Source: Kalaharituber pfeilii
Lineage: Eukaryota; Ascomycota; Pezizomycetes; Pezizales; Pezizaceae
Length of the DNA: 64,000 nt
Assembly (NCBI GenBank): GCA_015179045.1
Contig: WHUZ01000002.1
Span: 1,054,001 to 1,118,000 of the forward strand
Reading direction: 5' to 3'
The translations under genes were made by a program, and so were the position numbers. The notes beneath the pieces are model-generated. The model was given only the letters and a program-made list of their open reading frames with translations, did not search any database and was not told where the DNA came from. Below, piece by piece: positions 1 through 11,315 of this stretch (its first letter is position 1; each line of letters begins with the position of its first letter).

Positions 1-686
1 GGATACTCCCAATAAGCCGTTCACGCCAGAGGAAAAGGAGAAACAAGGGAACGATACCAATAGGGGATTTGCAAATATAACGCCGAATAACGAGGGACGA
101 TTGATGACGACGGGGACACTGCAAGTGTTTGATGTTCCGGATGTGGCGGAGGGGAAACAATGCAGGTACGTCAAACATTTTGCTAGAGTTCCCGATATTC
201 CTTCAAATTTCCATTTTAGTGACTAATATATCTCACCTTCAGATTCCACTTCTTCATGGGCGCTGGCGATGGCGCTAGCGGCTTTGTCCGCCTTCAGCTC
301 TTCAGTCTTGTACCTCCCGGTGAAGTCGGTGAATTCACCACTACTTTTAACAACCGTCCCGCCCGGGACCAACACCTCGGCACCTTCGCTCACTACGCTC
401 CCGAGTGGCTCGAAGACGAGCATCCCTACCCGGACGTCGTTGCCGACGTGCCAAACAACTGGAATGATCCTTCGCTGATTGAGTGGGGAGTTGGGGGGTT
501 AGAGACCAAATTTTGCTGCCCTGCCCTGTTGGGGAAGTGGCATATGATTTAGCTCCAGCGCCGACGTTGTTGGATAAGGGCATCATGCCGGGAATGGCCT
601 GGTCGATGAATAAGGGACTCGCAATTGAAATCTTGGGTGTTAGCAGTGACGAGGTGGAGCCGTGGAACCCGCACGATTTTGATTAG
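1..686 (+). CDS. Probable But2 C-terminal domain protein, 3' part
   Basis: The 5' end lies outside the window. Exon 1 (to 165) reads in frame from base 2 and ends with LQVFDVPDVAEGKQCR. An intron at 166-242 has a GACTAAT branch site and a TTCAG acceptor. Exon 2 starts at 243 (FHFFMGAGDG...) and the stop is at 684-686 (PHDFD). The order 'VFDVP..AEGK.C.FHF', then 'TTTFNNRPA', then 'CPVGEVAYDL' resembles the But2 C-terminal domain of ascomycete secreted or ubiquitin-like-binding proteins. The family call comes from pattern memory and is moderate. Frame +1 runs to about 530 and the 'PCPVGEVAYDL' part lies in the next frame. No intron fits the join. One extra C in the CCC run near 520-530 restores a single frame. 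Alternatively this is a recently broken gene. Confidence 0.5.
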
Positions 687-2034
687 AGATTCGGGTGTGG
701 GAGAAGGGTCATGAAGGGAGTACGGGTTCAATGGTGATGGATAGGGCAAGGCTTTGTGGTTAGTGATGGATGGTACTAGTCCCCGTCTGATCCTTCTCAA
801 GGATCAATGGATGGAGTGATGGACATGGTCGCTCTCACAGGAATTATCTAAGACACGTTCTGTTGGCATTTTTTCCCCCTTCATTCTCATTTTCTTATCC
901 TTTCCCGTTCGAATTCTTCTTTGGCTTTACGGAGCATAACTTTCTTACTTTTCACATGATGGGGCTATTCTTTTCTCCCTTACATCCATTTGCATGGTTA
1001 CATATATATTTCACTAATTTATATTTTTTGTATCTTTGTTTTCGTTTTTATTTTACTGTATGGGAATGAATGGGGGCTCCGTTGATTTCTGATATTGGGG
1101 GTTACTGTTTCTTTTAGGTACTAATTATGGTGGTAAATGAAGATGATAAGGGGGATAGAAATAGAATAATGACAAGTTGTTACAAGAGATTGCAAGGTAC
1201 GATAGTGATTGTGATGGTATTTTTGATGAAGGTGACTGGGGACAAGAGAGCAGAGAGGTCTGTTGTGTAGAGTATTGTACTGCAATTGCTCCACGTTATA
1301 TATACAGATTAGCTATTTGTAGTTAGAAGGCTCTTCAATGTGACCCTTGCTTGCTGGCTTTCTTGCTTGGGTTCCATACCAGAGGGAACAAGGCACAACC
1401 CAGTAATAAAAATAAAATAAATAAAAAGGGATATATCATAGGAAACCGAGACAGAGCCATAAATTGGCAATTGCAACCGGAAACTAAATCATTGATTTAT
1501 ATATATATGAGGTCAACCAGACGATATATATGAGGACACGATGGAGATATCAAATCCATCCACCGTTCGCCTCCAGGATATATAAGTAAATGACTGTATG
1601 ATATCATAACATATATCCTCTACTAGTACCTAATGCACCGCTCTGCTTTTCCATCTCAGAGCTAGTGAATGTGTGCCCCATCTTGTTCTTTCGTTCGTTT
1701 CTGTGGAAATCAGATGCATCAGATGCATCAGCTCTTCGCCAGTGAGCCATGGGCCCTCGGAATCAGATGCAATCCAGATGGCCAGCGAGCTTAGCTGAGA
1801 TGGCTTCGCTGCACTCCGCTACCCATTGCTATCACTTACTCTTTCAAATAGAAAAATATTGCTTGAACTCGCTATCTACATCATCCAATTTGCAAAAGAT
1901 TCCGGCCAAGAAAATAGCGTTGAGGGCAAGGATTGATTGCTAATCAAAAGCGTTGGTTGCTCTGTCTCGAACCTTTGGTTCTTGGTACGATTTCGTAGCC
2001 TGGGTTCCCGGTTGGATTCACTTGCAGTGACATA
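687..2034. other. Intergenic, no gene seen
   Basis: T-rich stretch (about 860-1070) followed by AT-rich sequence with TATATA runs. Reading frames are short, start mostly at non-ATG codons and show no recognisable protein. The GATGCATCA unit is repeated near 1712-1732. The region probably holds the 3' UTR of the But2-like gene and repeat-derived sequence. Confidence 0.5.
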
Positions 2035-2197
2035 CAGTGACCCTGGCTATAGCGAACCTGTTTTTAGTGAAAACCAGGTTATTGTGAAGGGATGGGCCCG
2101 ATTCTTTGTAAAGAAAGTGCCCCTGCTATAGTGAAAACTGGTTATAGTGAAGAAGATCAGTCGGATTCTTGGCCTTCATTATAGCCAGGGTCACCTG
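2035..2197 (+). mobile_element. Pogo-like MITE, copy 1
   Basis: A 163-bp palindromic element. The left end CAGTGACCCTGGCTATA is mirrored at the right end as TATAGCCAGGGTCACCTG. Both ends are flanked by TA (2033-2034 and 2198-2199), the target duplication of Tc1/mariner-pogo elements. The CAGTGACCCT..TATA.CG-type end is typical of pogo/Tigger/Fot elements in general form. The interior has nested GTTTTCACTAT-type inverted repeats and no coding capacity. A second copy lies in the opposite orientation at 9249-9420. Confidence 0.75.
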
Positions 2198-3058
2198 TAC
2201 TAGCCTCTGCTTTCTTGTATGGATTTTGAAATACTGCTGGGTATCGTAGAAGTGAAATACCAACCGTGCTAAATGCCTGAAGTGCCCCCGCATAATCCTT
2301 CCTTTTATACGCCGACTTCTCTTGCGCTTCCAACTCATTGACCTTTATCATCTCTTGTGGTGTCCACTGTTCTTGTAAGTTCTCGAGTACTCGATGAGGA
2401 GGTGTTCTCGTGCCCACACTATTATTTTCGGCCTTCGCGGCCGTATGGTTGCGGACACCTTTAATCAACACATTTTGATCCGAAATTTCAAAACCCGATA
2501 AGAACATAACAAAAATCGTAAAAATTTCAAACTGCATATAGATATGAATAGAATTGAGTAAAGAATCGATCTATATTGCGTTTTTAATTTTGCAAATTTT
2601 TGTAAAAAAGTTATCGAAAGTTAAAGAAAAGCAAATTTTGGTGGGAGACCTCTAACTGAGTTACATACTACTAGTACAAATTAGGTAAGACTACGTATTA
2701 ATAAGCAGGAAATTTTCTTAAAAGGGCTAAGTCTAAAGTATATGAGGCATGAGAACAAAGCATATGTAATTACCATGTGCTTTTTATCCACCACTTGCCG
2801 CTGACTTTTATATATACATTCCTGAAATTGTTTAATTTCATAGGTATATCCATTAAAGTATGCATTAAGAAGTCGCATACAGTGGTCATAATAGTGAAAA
2901 ATAGAAGCAGTACCTTTACAGAATGTAAAAAGTTATATTGACAGTTCTTACGAGCATAGTATTTTGCTGCACACCAAAATGAATAAAATTCAACTCACAA
3001 TGAAACTTTGGATAAAAGATTACAAACTGGTTTGCTGCTTCTAATTCTGTACAGTTGA

Positions 3059-3170
3059 AGCGAAGTGCAAGAGGTATGTATTCTGCACAGTAGAGGGCGA
3101 GGGCGGTATTCCGTATGGTAGAGGGTATGAAAGCGAAGTGCAAGAGGCGTGCATTCTGCACAGTAGAGGT
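3059..3170 (+). repeat. Two 37-bp direct repeats in the decayed transposon
   Basis: The unit starting GCGAAGTGCAAGAGG and ending TTCTGCACAGTAGAGG occurs at about 3059-3095 and again at about 3133-3170 with three or four differences. It is a local duplication just upstream of the poly-A tract. Confidence 0.75.
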
Positions 3171-3195
3171 ATTCCGGAGGGGGGATCAAAGAGCG

Positions 3196-3233
<38 letters not shown>
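3196..3233 (+). repeat. Poly-A tract
   Basis: About 38 consecutive A residues next to the decayed transposon interior. This is a simple repeat with no gene associated with it. Confidence 0.95.
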
Positions 3234-3236
<3 letters not shown>

Positions 3237-3355
3237 TGTATTAGTAAGCGAAATGAAGTGTTACATAGTGTTGATTAAAGCCGTCCGCAACCATAGTCTG
3301 GAACCAAAGTCGAAATGGGGTGTTGAGAGTGTTCTCGTAGTCTGGGCACGAAAAC

Positions 3356-5882
3356 AGGTTGAGAGCGGCCATTGCCTTTTCATGTCGGCTGCCTTTTTTA
3401 ATTTATTTATCTACTTATTCTAAGGTTTGTAACCGTAGTCTCGTAACCAATCCCCCGGGATATTTTTCACCACGGGATGCCAGTTATGCATATTCCCACA
3501 AACAAAACCTACATCTCTTTGGATATGACGAACGGCACTGATGCTTTTGCTTATGGCTATATTCTAGATTCGTTCGTAGTTCATCATGGCTCTATATCTT
3601 GTTGCTACAGACATCATAGAGACTCTACTTTCTACTTTCAAACGATTTCAAATGCCGCATACTCCCGAGATTGCGGTAACTACCATTCTCATGTTATCAT
3701 AGACTTCTTCTAATGCACAATGAAATAAGCACATAGATTTTTATTCATCATACCGTACTTTTTTTTTCTCTTTTTCCTTCCTTACATAATGTATTCATAA
3801 CAATATAGATAATTTATAGAGGAAAGGAAAACAAGATAGAAAACCCTAAAGCTAACAAAAGTAAAAGCAATCTATTCTACATCTCTCAAACAATAGAAGT
3901 CATGAACAAGGCGACCTCCCGCAGTAAAACTAGCGTTGATATCCCAACTGCATCAATTGACAATAAAATGTTGCGTCGAATGGACTGGACACACATACAA
4001 AAGACAAGCAAGTAATACATGGAACTCACCTGTAATCATGCCAGCACAGCCTCTTCCTTTACAAACTCTTGCGTTTCGGGCAAGACCAATTCTATCCCCA
4101 TCTGCAATCTCAAGGGAACAAGTCCCAACGGAAGCTCCACCAAAGATCTTGCCAAGTCCATTGGTAAAGATGTATAGCCACCACCTCTCCTAAGATTTGG
4201 GGAACCAAACGCAATAAAATCGATGAACTAGCCGCGAACACACATACGAGGTTGAAAGTGACTGGGGAGAACATTAGAATATCAGATCCAACAAATATCC
4301 AAATGGTGACATCTTCTCTCGCAGATCAACAAACCATCCCCTACCATGCAAGTCTAGCTATCGAATTGGTATCCCACATAGTAGCTCTGTTCAACCTACC
4401 GACTCTACTGAAAGTGCAAAAACAATAAATCGAAGAGTAATAATAATTAATCTCTCTGTTGCCGGAGTTAGGCCCAGTGAGAAGTCCTCCTAAGACCACA
4501 TGAAGACTCAAAGCCTTACGGGCGATCCAGAACTTGCAAATTATCAACTGGTTTTCACTAATGGTGAACAGAAAAGGAGAAAAATTCGACTGCATATACA
4601 AATTCCGATTCAACAACTGCTCTGTACTGCTATCACGTCATCAGGGGAGGGAGGACCCATGCGGTGCCAAAGAATCGTAAGTGAGGGTCCATACTGGATG
4701 CTTTAGCCACTTGATTCCGAGGAGCCCCATGAACGCCGCCCAACACCTTGAATCCATTGAGCAACTACTCGGAGACCCAGTCCAGTAGTCTATCAGGAGA
4801 ATTCACTGAGTAATTCTAGATAGGATCCTCTGGAACACCCCGAGTCATTGTCACTGTCTTCAGCATTGAAATCTGCAATCTCATCCCATCAGCGTACCCC
4901 CATAGGCGCCCACACTTCCTGACCAACCCCAACAGGTCTCAAAAGAAATGTACGGTCATCCGCGAGCAACCGCAATGTTCAAGTCACAAGCCACTGGAGC
5001 ATCCAGGTTTTCCAGTTCCAAATTAGGATATAAAGAAGGAAAAGGAAAGGCGATAAATGGACCCCTTGCAGAACAACCGATAAAGATGAGAGTACTCATT
5101 ATCAATGCGTACTGTGGCTGAAAAAAAAAAAAAAATTCCATACAACGAGTAAACATTTCCATATGCCAACCCTATTCCTGCCATTCCAGCAGCTTCCCAC
5201 ACAGGATATGTTTATCTACCAGGTAGAAACTTTAGTCAAGTCACCAGACATTGCATATAGGGGTTCATATGCTGCGGCAGATTTGTAGATCAGAATATAA
5301 GGATGAAGATGCTGTCTAACGTACGATATCCTGACCGTAGTCTAATTTTTTCGGACTGTAGTAGACTCTTTTCGAGAACCCAATCGGACAATTGAAGTAC
5401 GAAGACGGCGAAGGATAGAGATCGGACGGAAGTTGTCTGTCGATGCCAGACTTTTCTTGGGACCGGAACTATGCATGCACGGTCGCGGTGCAAGTCCCAG
5501 GTTGGACTCAAATTGTTGCGCCCTTGTCCCCAGCCCCTCTTAGAAGGCGAAATGCAACGCCTATCTGTTCTTGCTTCTGAAATGTTAATATTACCATGCC
5601 GTAGCTGCCTCCGGTCTTATTAATTTTTTCTTCCATTTGTTTTTCATTTTTGCTGCATGTTAATTCTGGTACTCTCGGTGACTTAGTCAAAAGGCAATTA
5701 TACAACTGTTCATTCGTTCCTTCAATTGCCCGTACCAAGCATCTTCGGTACTCTCTCACTTTCCCCGACCACTTTATTGTTTCCCTTCCCTTACCTCCGC
5801 TCCTGAGCTGTTTTCTAAAACCATACACATATAAATCAGCCATGGCCCAAGAAAGAACGATACGGCAAAAATTCGGGATATT
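3356..5882. other. Intergenic, no gene seen
   Basis: Short frames only, none with recognisable motifs or a convincing exon chain. The sequence has mixed composition with several AT-rich runs and an A14-type run at about 5122. GTAGTCTCGTAACCA at about 3434 recurs near 34535, so part of this stretch is also repeat-derived. Confidence 0.45.
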
Positions 5883-5916
5883 AAAATAATAATAATAATA
5901 ATAATAATAATAATTT
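5883..5916 (+). repeat. (AAT)n microsatellite
   Basis: About ten consecutive AAT/TAA units directly before the composite repeat copy that starts near 5930. Confidence 0.9.
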
Positions 5917-5929
5917 ATAGAACGAGCAA

Positions 5930-6870
5930 ATGCTCACTGCCCCAAACGCCCCATGTACCCACAACCACCGTGTACAGCCCCCGTCTACCCAGCGGTTTAA
6001 CCCCCATGTACCCGCATGTTATTTGCTTGTTTTTTTGAAGTACTATACATCCCTTCTTCCTTTGGAATTGATGCCTAGCTCAGCCGGACTACCTCCGCCG
6101 ACCATGTACCCACAAGCTTAAGCCTCCGTGTACCTATAAGCCCTATGCCTACAGAACTTTGCACAGCGATGCCAGCAAGGGTGCCCCTGGGGTCTAACAC
6201 AAATTACTCCTTGGTAGGCCTATTACTACCGTGTGCTCTTCTTGTATTTTTTTTGCGTGTTAACACGACCTCTTGCTTTGGAATCCACGTTCAGCTCAGT
6301 CAGGTATTCCTCTGTCGACCATTTTTATAGACCTGGTCCTGTCTTAAGCCCCGTGCACTCGCAAGTTTTATGCCCCCGTATATCCATCGATTGATCACAA
6401 GATGCCATTGGTATAAAGCTTCAATGGGTACAAAAAAACTTCATACACTACCAAAAGTAAAAAAAAATACAAGAAGAGCACACGGTAGTAATGGACCTGC
6501 CAAGGAGTAATTTGTGTTATCCGAGGAGCTGTTGAAGGGACCGTCAAAATAGCTGCAGGGACGGTTGGGCACGGCGGAGAAGCCGTTGAAGGGATGGTCG
6601 AAGGTGCCACTGGAGGAGCTGCTGAAGGGGCTGTCGGGGGGTCATTAGAGGGACCGCTGAAAGTGGGTTGCGCTTGAGGTGACGGGAGGGTAACCAGACT
6701 AACAGGAGGGGGGAATTGCGATTGAGAGGTGGTAGAGGGGCAAGGTGGAGTGAACTGTGGGCTTAGGAGTAAATAAGATGGACTGTAATTTGCAGAGATG
6801 AGTTAGAAATTCTGGCGATGATCGCTTGGGAGTTGGAACAGGGCAGCTCGTTTTAATTTCTTGCTTTTCT
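5930..6870 (+). repeat. Composite dispersed repeat, copy 1
   Basis: This stretch shares several modules with 33560-34760 and 62245-62890. The modules are repeated 'TACCCGCAAGTTTAAGCCCCCGTATA' phrases, a GATCACAAGATGCCAT..GGTATAAA..CTTCAATGGGTACAAA block (6394-6436 here), an 'AGCCGAGGAGCTGTTGAAGGG' block followed by G-rich GGAGC/GAAGGGGC motifs, and a tail with AAATAAG.TGGACTGTAAT...TAGAAATTCTGGCGATGA (about 6770-6820). A module of about 215 bp (CTTTGGAAT...CAGCTCAG...CGACCAT) occurs twice in tandem here (about 6058 and 6280). It is non-coding. Exact ends and target duplications are not resolved. Confidence 0.65.
6198..6522. repeat. Long inverted repeat (hairpin)
   Basis: The arm at about 6198-6255 (TAACACAAATTACTCCTTGG ... 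TGTGCTCTTCTTGTATTTTT) is the near-exact reverse complement of about 6464-6522 (AAAAATACAAGAAGAGCACA ... CCAAGGAGTAATTTGTGTTA). The arms are about 58 bp with four or five mismatches and are separated by about 208 bp. It lies inside composite repeat copy 1. Confidence 0.85.
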
Positions 6871-9248
6871 AAATGTGCAATGGCCTGGCCGGTGGTTAAC
6901 CGCTGCTACGGAATACGAAATGCGGAAGCTGCTGAGCTGTACTAGTATCAGATCAAGTTAGCACAGCTGATGCCGGACTAACATCACATCTTGAAGACAC
7001 TTGCTCAATGCAAATTGGCCATAAACATGCGCTCTTCTCTATATATTCAACCTGCCAACTGTACAGTGCACCTAACATCAATATCTGTTTCGCCTAAACA
7101 CCTAAATGACAATATCATTGGCCAATGATTCCCTAGAATTCACATAAATCTTCAATTGACCTGATGACCCAGCATCATTAGAGCGGCATGTTTCCGTTTA
7201 CAGAAGTGACTGCCAGATTGGGCTGAGTCCCAACTTCGCACTTGTAACATGAGAAGCATGTGAAGCTCATGCTTCCCACAATGCGAAAGTCAGAACTACG
7301 GCCAACGTCATGACAATACCATCCAGTTCATTACTTCGCATTTCAATGACGGAGCGCGCGCAATGCCACGATCACAAGCGCAATTTGTGGAATCCGGTGC
7401 TGAACCGTTTAGATCATCTAATTATAACATGGAATTATTAACCTCTGGCTTTGCAATGGAAAACAAAGCGTACATGACTTCAACCTGTATTCAAGATGTT
7501 TGATTCTTTTTTAGAGCATCTTCACCACTAACGGCATTTCTACAGCCAATCATGATCTATGAACATGGCCGGGGGATATTCTCCGCAGTTGCGAATCACC
7601 AAGGGTGACCCAGCTCCACTGAAGTAAATTGGAGCGAATTTAGCTCTTACACTTCAATGTAACATTTGACTTAAATTGACAAAGGTTGGCTTTTCAGTCA
7701 CCTTTTCCATCCTGGAAGCCGTCGTCTTCGCAGAGGCTCAGGATATATTACTGAACACCATCGAGACAGTTGTTCGGTTGCTAGAGTCTTCACGGGGGGC
7801 TTTAAGTGCGAGTCCATACCTTCCAAGAAACCAACTAGTCCAGTCTCATTTTCATTGAAATCAATCAAAAGAGGTCAAACATGCCATTCGGTGCATAAAC
7901 GACTAAAACGTTTGTCGACAATGCCCTTACTGAACCACCATCTTCTAGGCCAATTTGCCATAGCAAATCAATCGGACTTGCTCATGAAGCTGAGCCAAAG
8001 GGAGCAGCCTGTGTTTATTTTTTATCCTCAATCCTCTCAATCCCCAAATCGACATGACCCCAAAGGTTATTTACTTACTGCAGCCTACGTTGTTATGGTT
8101 GGGGGGAGCCCAACAAGACTAATGGAACCAATTCCTGATTCTTGGGAGCTTGCATCACATCTTGATATTTTCAGACCTGGTTGATACCATTAAAGCTCTA
8201 TTTGATCTACAAAGAAGAAACCGCCTTGAGGGAGGGTAACCTTGGATGACAGCAGCAGAGTCCTTGTAGACAGATTCTGGCCGGATACATTAGAGCAGTT
8301 GAAAAGATTGCGCTCTAATTGCTCTCAAAGACAAATAATGTGGCCATAATGGTGACTTTATGAATCTAAATAAGTTTCGACTGTTCGCAAGAAGAATGGA
8401 AATAGGGCTTGCCGAAGTGATTACTGGTACTGGGAACCTGAAAGCAGCAGTAGATATGCTTCAAAACCGGAAAAAAAATAGTATGATATGGCATGCTGTA
8501 AGTTTTGCCTGTGGCATAGCAGAACTCTTCGTTAAAAGAACTGCTTTTTCATGTGAGAGTCTCGAGGATATTCATACAAAAATGATTCTTGCGAAGGCAT
8601 TGATTATTGTGTCTGCTCCAGGAGAATTTGCTATCTACTAATGGCGGCAGTGGTATTACAATTTTCAAACTCACCGAGGATAGAAAAGTTGGCATGGTTG
8701 TTTCTATTTTTACCATGCCCGAACTGGAAGAAAATGCTAGCATTTCGATTCCTGAAGACCGAGTTTAGACCGAGTTTTTCAGCAAGTCAGGCCTCAGACT
8801 GAAGACGCCATAATACTTTTCTTCAACTGCTGCACCAAATTCTCTCTCTTTATATATAGTCCGGGCATGGACGAGGTAGTAGCATGACATATGTAGCAAA
8901 CAAACATCCCAACAATGAATTATTAGCAACTCCATGAAACAAGGCATTCAGCGTTCCTCAATATAAGCCGCAATATATCCTTGCCCACACACACCCTATT
9001 TCTGCAATCTAGTTGAGATTAATTGACAACGGATTAGCTTTGGGTTGGCAAAATCACCCTCCATAGAACAGAGTCTCGGTGAAGCATTTAGCTGGATGTG
9101 TAACAGGGCATACTGACTGAACGTTTTCTCAGTTCTGATGGGTTTACTCAATTGGCCCGGAGCGTGGCTTGTTAATATCTCTAACACAAGATACAGTATA
9201 GCGCAACCGTATATATATTCCGCTGGGACAGATATCAGGACCAATATA
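6871..9248. other. Intergenic, no gene seen
   Basis: Several frames of 60-109 codons occur (for example at 7855-8184 and 8360-8641), but none has a recognised domain, a convincing start or an exon chain. I see no repeat match for most of this stretch within the window. Confidence 0.4.
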
Positions 9249-9420
9249 CAGGTGACCCTGGCTATAATGAAGGCCAAGAAACCAACCGATTTTCTTTACT
9301 ATAACAGTTTTCACTATCGCGAGGGCACTTGCTTTGCCTGCATATACAAAGAATCTCGCCCATCCCTTCACTATAGCCAGGTTTTCACTAAAAAGAGGTT
9401 CATTATAGCCAGGGTACCTG
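9249..9420 (-). mobile_element. Pogo-like MITE, copy 2
   Basis: A 172-bp element with ends CAGGTGACCCTGGCTATAAT and ATTATAGCCAGGGTACCTG, flanked by TA at 9247-9248 and 9421-9422. The interior (ATACAAAGAATC.CGCCCATCCCTTCACTAT) is the reverse complement of copy 1 (2035-2197), so the two are inverted relative to each other. It has no coding capacity and depends on a pogo/Fot-type transposase elsewhere. Confidence 0.8.
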
Positions 9421-9422
9421 TA

Positions 9423-11260
9423 CCAGTATCTTGGTAACGGCCATCGTATAATTGTATGATACCCAGCATGTGCATACACATATTACAAGCATTCCGAGGC
9501 TAGCAGGAGGTTGGGCTCGACGTAGCGGGACTGCCTTCCCAAAAAGCACTCAGAGAACCCGAGCGTGGGGCTAGAGAACCTGGTCTGCTCGACAAAGATG
9601 GATTGAGTGCCGTCACATGTACCCCAAAGGTAGTCATGTGGAATTGGGCGGGACTTAAGATTCCCGAAATATTGCTTTAAGCAACAGCTACCGTTGTATT
9701 TATCAACACCGTCTGCCTCCGCTTGTCTAATTGGATGACAAGCAAGCGAAGAATACTAAGCTTTTAGGAGAAGAGGGGTACAATCACAGAACCATTGTGA
9801 ACAAGCGGCTCAGAGGATTATTAGCTCAGACAGAAGGCAGCAAATCGACTCAGAATATGCAAAGTTTTTTAACGCCAACTATCTGGGACATCGGTAAGCC
9901 TGGGCTAAGTTGTCATTGTGCGCATATTAATGGTAGTCTTATAACAGTGATACTGTACGGCCAGTATAGGGTCAGATCGCGAGAGGGGGTTGCCATAGTA
10001 ACTAGTAAGAAAGGGCCTTATGGGAAGAGACAAGTCGAAATATGTACTAGTGAAGGTCTAGTGAGGTCAGGACAGTCCAATCATCTTCGAGAACCCCACC
10101 ATATGGTACATAGATCTCGCTGGCCAAGGCAGTGAGCTAACGATGTGTTTCTATTACTACATCGTACCTACCTACATGTAGTCTAAATTCCTACAATTCC
10201 CAGCTTGTAACCAAGCTCGAACGAACTCGATCTTCGGTAATATGATTGCTGCATGAACAAAAACCATTCAACTCATGGGTGCAGTGTTATAGTTATACAT
10301 AACTGTGAAATCGTATGTATGCAAATAGTGTATACGGTGCTGTACTAACTTACTTTGCTTGACTATGGTAGAGCAAGACTGCTTGTACCCCCAATATTCG
10401 GATCAGCTTCCACCGTTCCGAGATTTCGCGTGACAATTTTTCACTGATCAAGAGCTTGCCTAGTTCACTTGTTTCCTGGCTGGTCGCAATTTAGGGTGCA
10501 CTTCGACGAGAATTAGCTTGGGGAAATCCTCGAGACTGGGGATAATCCACCCTTCATTTCTTTTTTTTTTTCTTTTTATCTTTTGCTTTCAAATTTGCTT
10601 TCTGAAACAAATTTTGACCCATGACCTTCGGACATAGTAACGGAATTTGGGTGCTGCCCAAATGCCCGGGTATTATGCCACAATGACATATCTCAATATT
10701 GCATGGTTGTCATGGTTTGTGGGAATTACCAGGTGGCTTCGATAACGTGCTTCGATAACGTGCTTTCGTCATAACGTGCCGTTGACGACAGCACATTATC
10801 AGCATATGGTGTTCACCCTCCACGTTCGGGCGAAGTGTCTAGTGCCGAGACTATCAAGTTCATGATTACCAGGGCGGCCGACCTCGGATTGCGGTCAATG
10901 TATGATATCTCGTCCGCCATTCTACTCTTCCCAGCAGAGGGGCCACCCCTCTGAATATGCTGTACTTTTCCCAACCTATCCAGGCGTCATCATCCTTGCA
11001 TCCAGATCAGTGCAGCCCATTGGACACGAAGGGTATTCCGGATGCCAACTATGCCAAGAACGGCAAACGCAGACCTTAGTCGGCACGGGATCATAATGCC
11101 ACAGCTCTGCCACAGCTCTGCCAAGGCCGGAACATCTCGAACATACAAGCGGCCTCTTCCGAACAGTGGGGGTCCGGCAATGCCCAGCATGAGTCGCCTG
11201 GGGTGCCTGCCAGGAGACGGGGTGCAGAAGGAACAGAGACAGGAAAGGAGAAAAGCTTGT
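9423..11260. other. Intergenic, no gene seen
   Basis: The 134-codon frame at 9731-10135 starts at TTG and has no recognised domain. Near 10737-10780 the phrase TTCGATAACGTGC is repeated in tandem two to three times. No gene can be supported. Confidence 0.4.
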
Positions 11261-11269
11261 TGAGGCGGG

Positions 11270-11315
11270 AGGTGCTGGTGCTGGTGCTGGTGCTGGTGCT
11301 GGTGCTGGTGCTGCG
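11270..11315 (+). repeat. (GGTGCT)n hexanucleotide microsatellite
   Basis: About seven perfect GGTGCT units. In the minus strand they read as His-Gln repeats, which explains the long open frames across this point. Confidence 0.95.

Larger units (their letters stand above)
2404..3355 (-). mobile_element. Decayed DDE transposon with inverted ends
   Basis: The two ends are inverted copies. Left GTTCTCGTGCCCA at 2404 faces TGGGCACGAAAAC ending at 3355. Further in, GGTTGCGGAC...TTTAATCAACAC (about 2449-2481) faces GTGTTGATTAAAG..GTCCGCAACC (about 3266-3292). Between them, minus-strand frames at 3035-2950 and 2878-2770 encode pieces of a transposase C-terminus: FYPKFHCELNFI, then LLNAYFNGYTYE..FQECIYKSQRQVVDK. 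These resemble the 'CELNFIE..W...K' and 'AY..G..YG...F...VYKSHR' blocks of fungal DDE transposases. The frames are broken by stops, so the copy is dead. A related transposase remnant lies at 24550-24945. Confidence 0.65.

Noticed and set aside
2157..2537. 126-codon minus-strand frame
   Set aside because: Its C-terminal end is the terminus of MITE copy 1 and its N-terminal part spans the end of the decayed transposon. It is a chance join of two repeats.
9731..10135. 134-codon plus-strand frame
   Set aside because: It begins at TTG rather than ATG, has no recognised domain and lies in a region of repeat-derived DNA.
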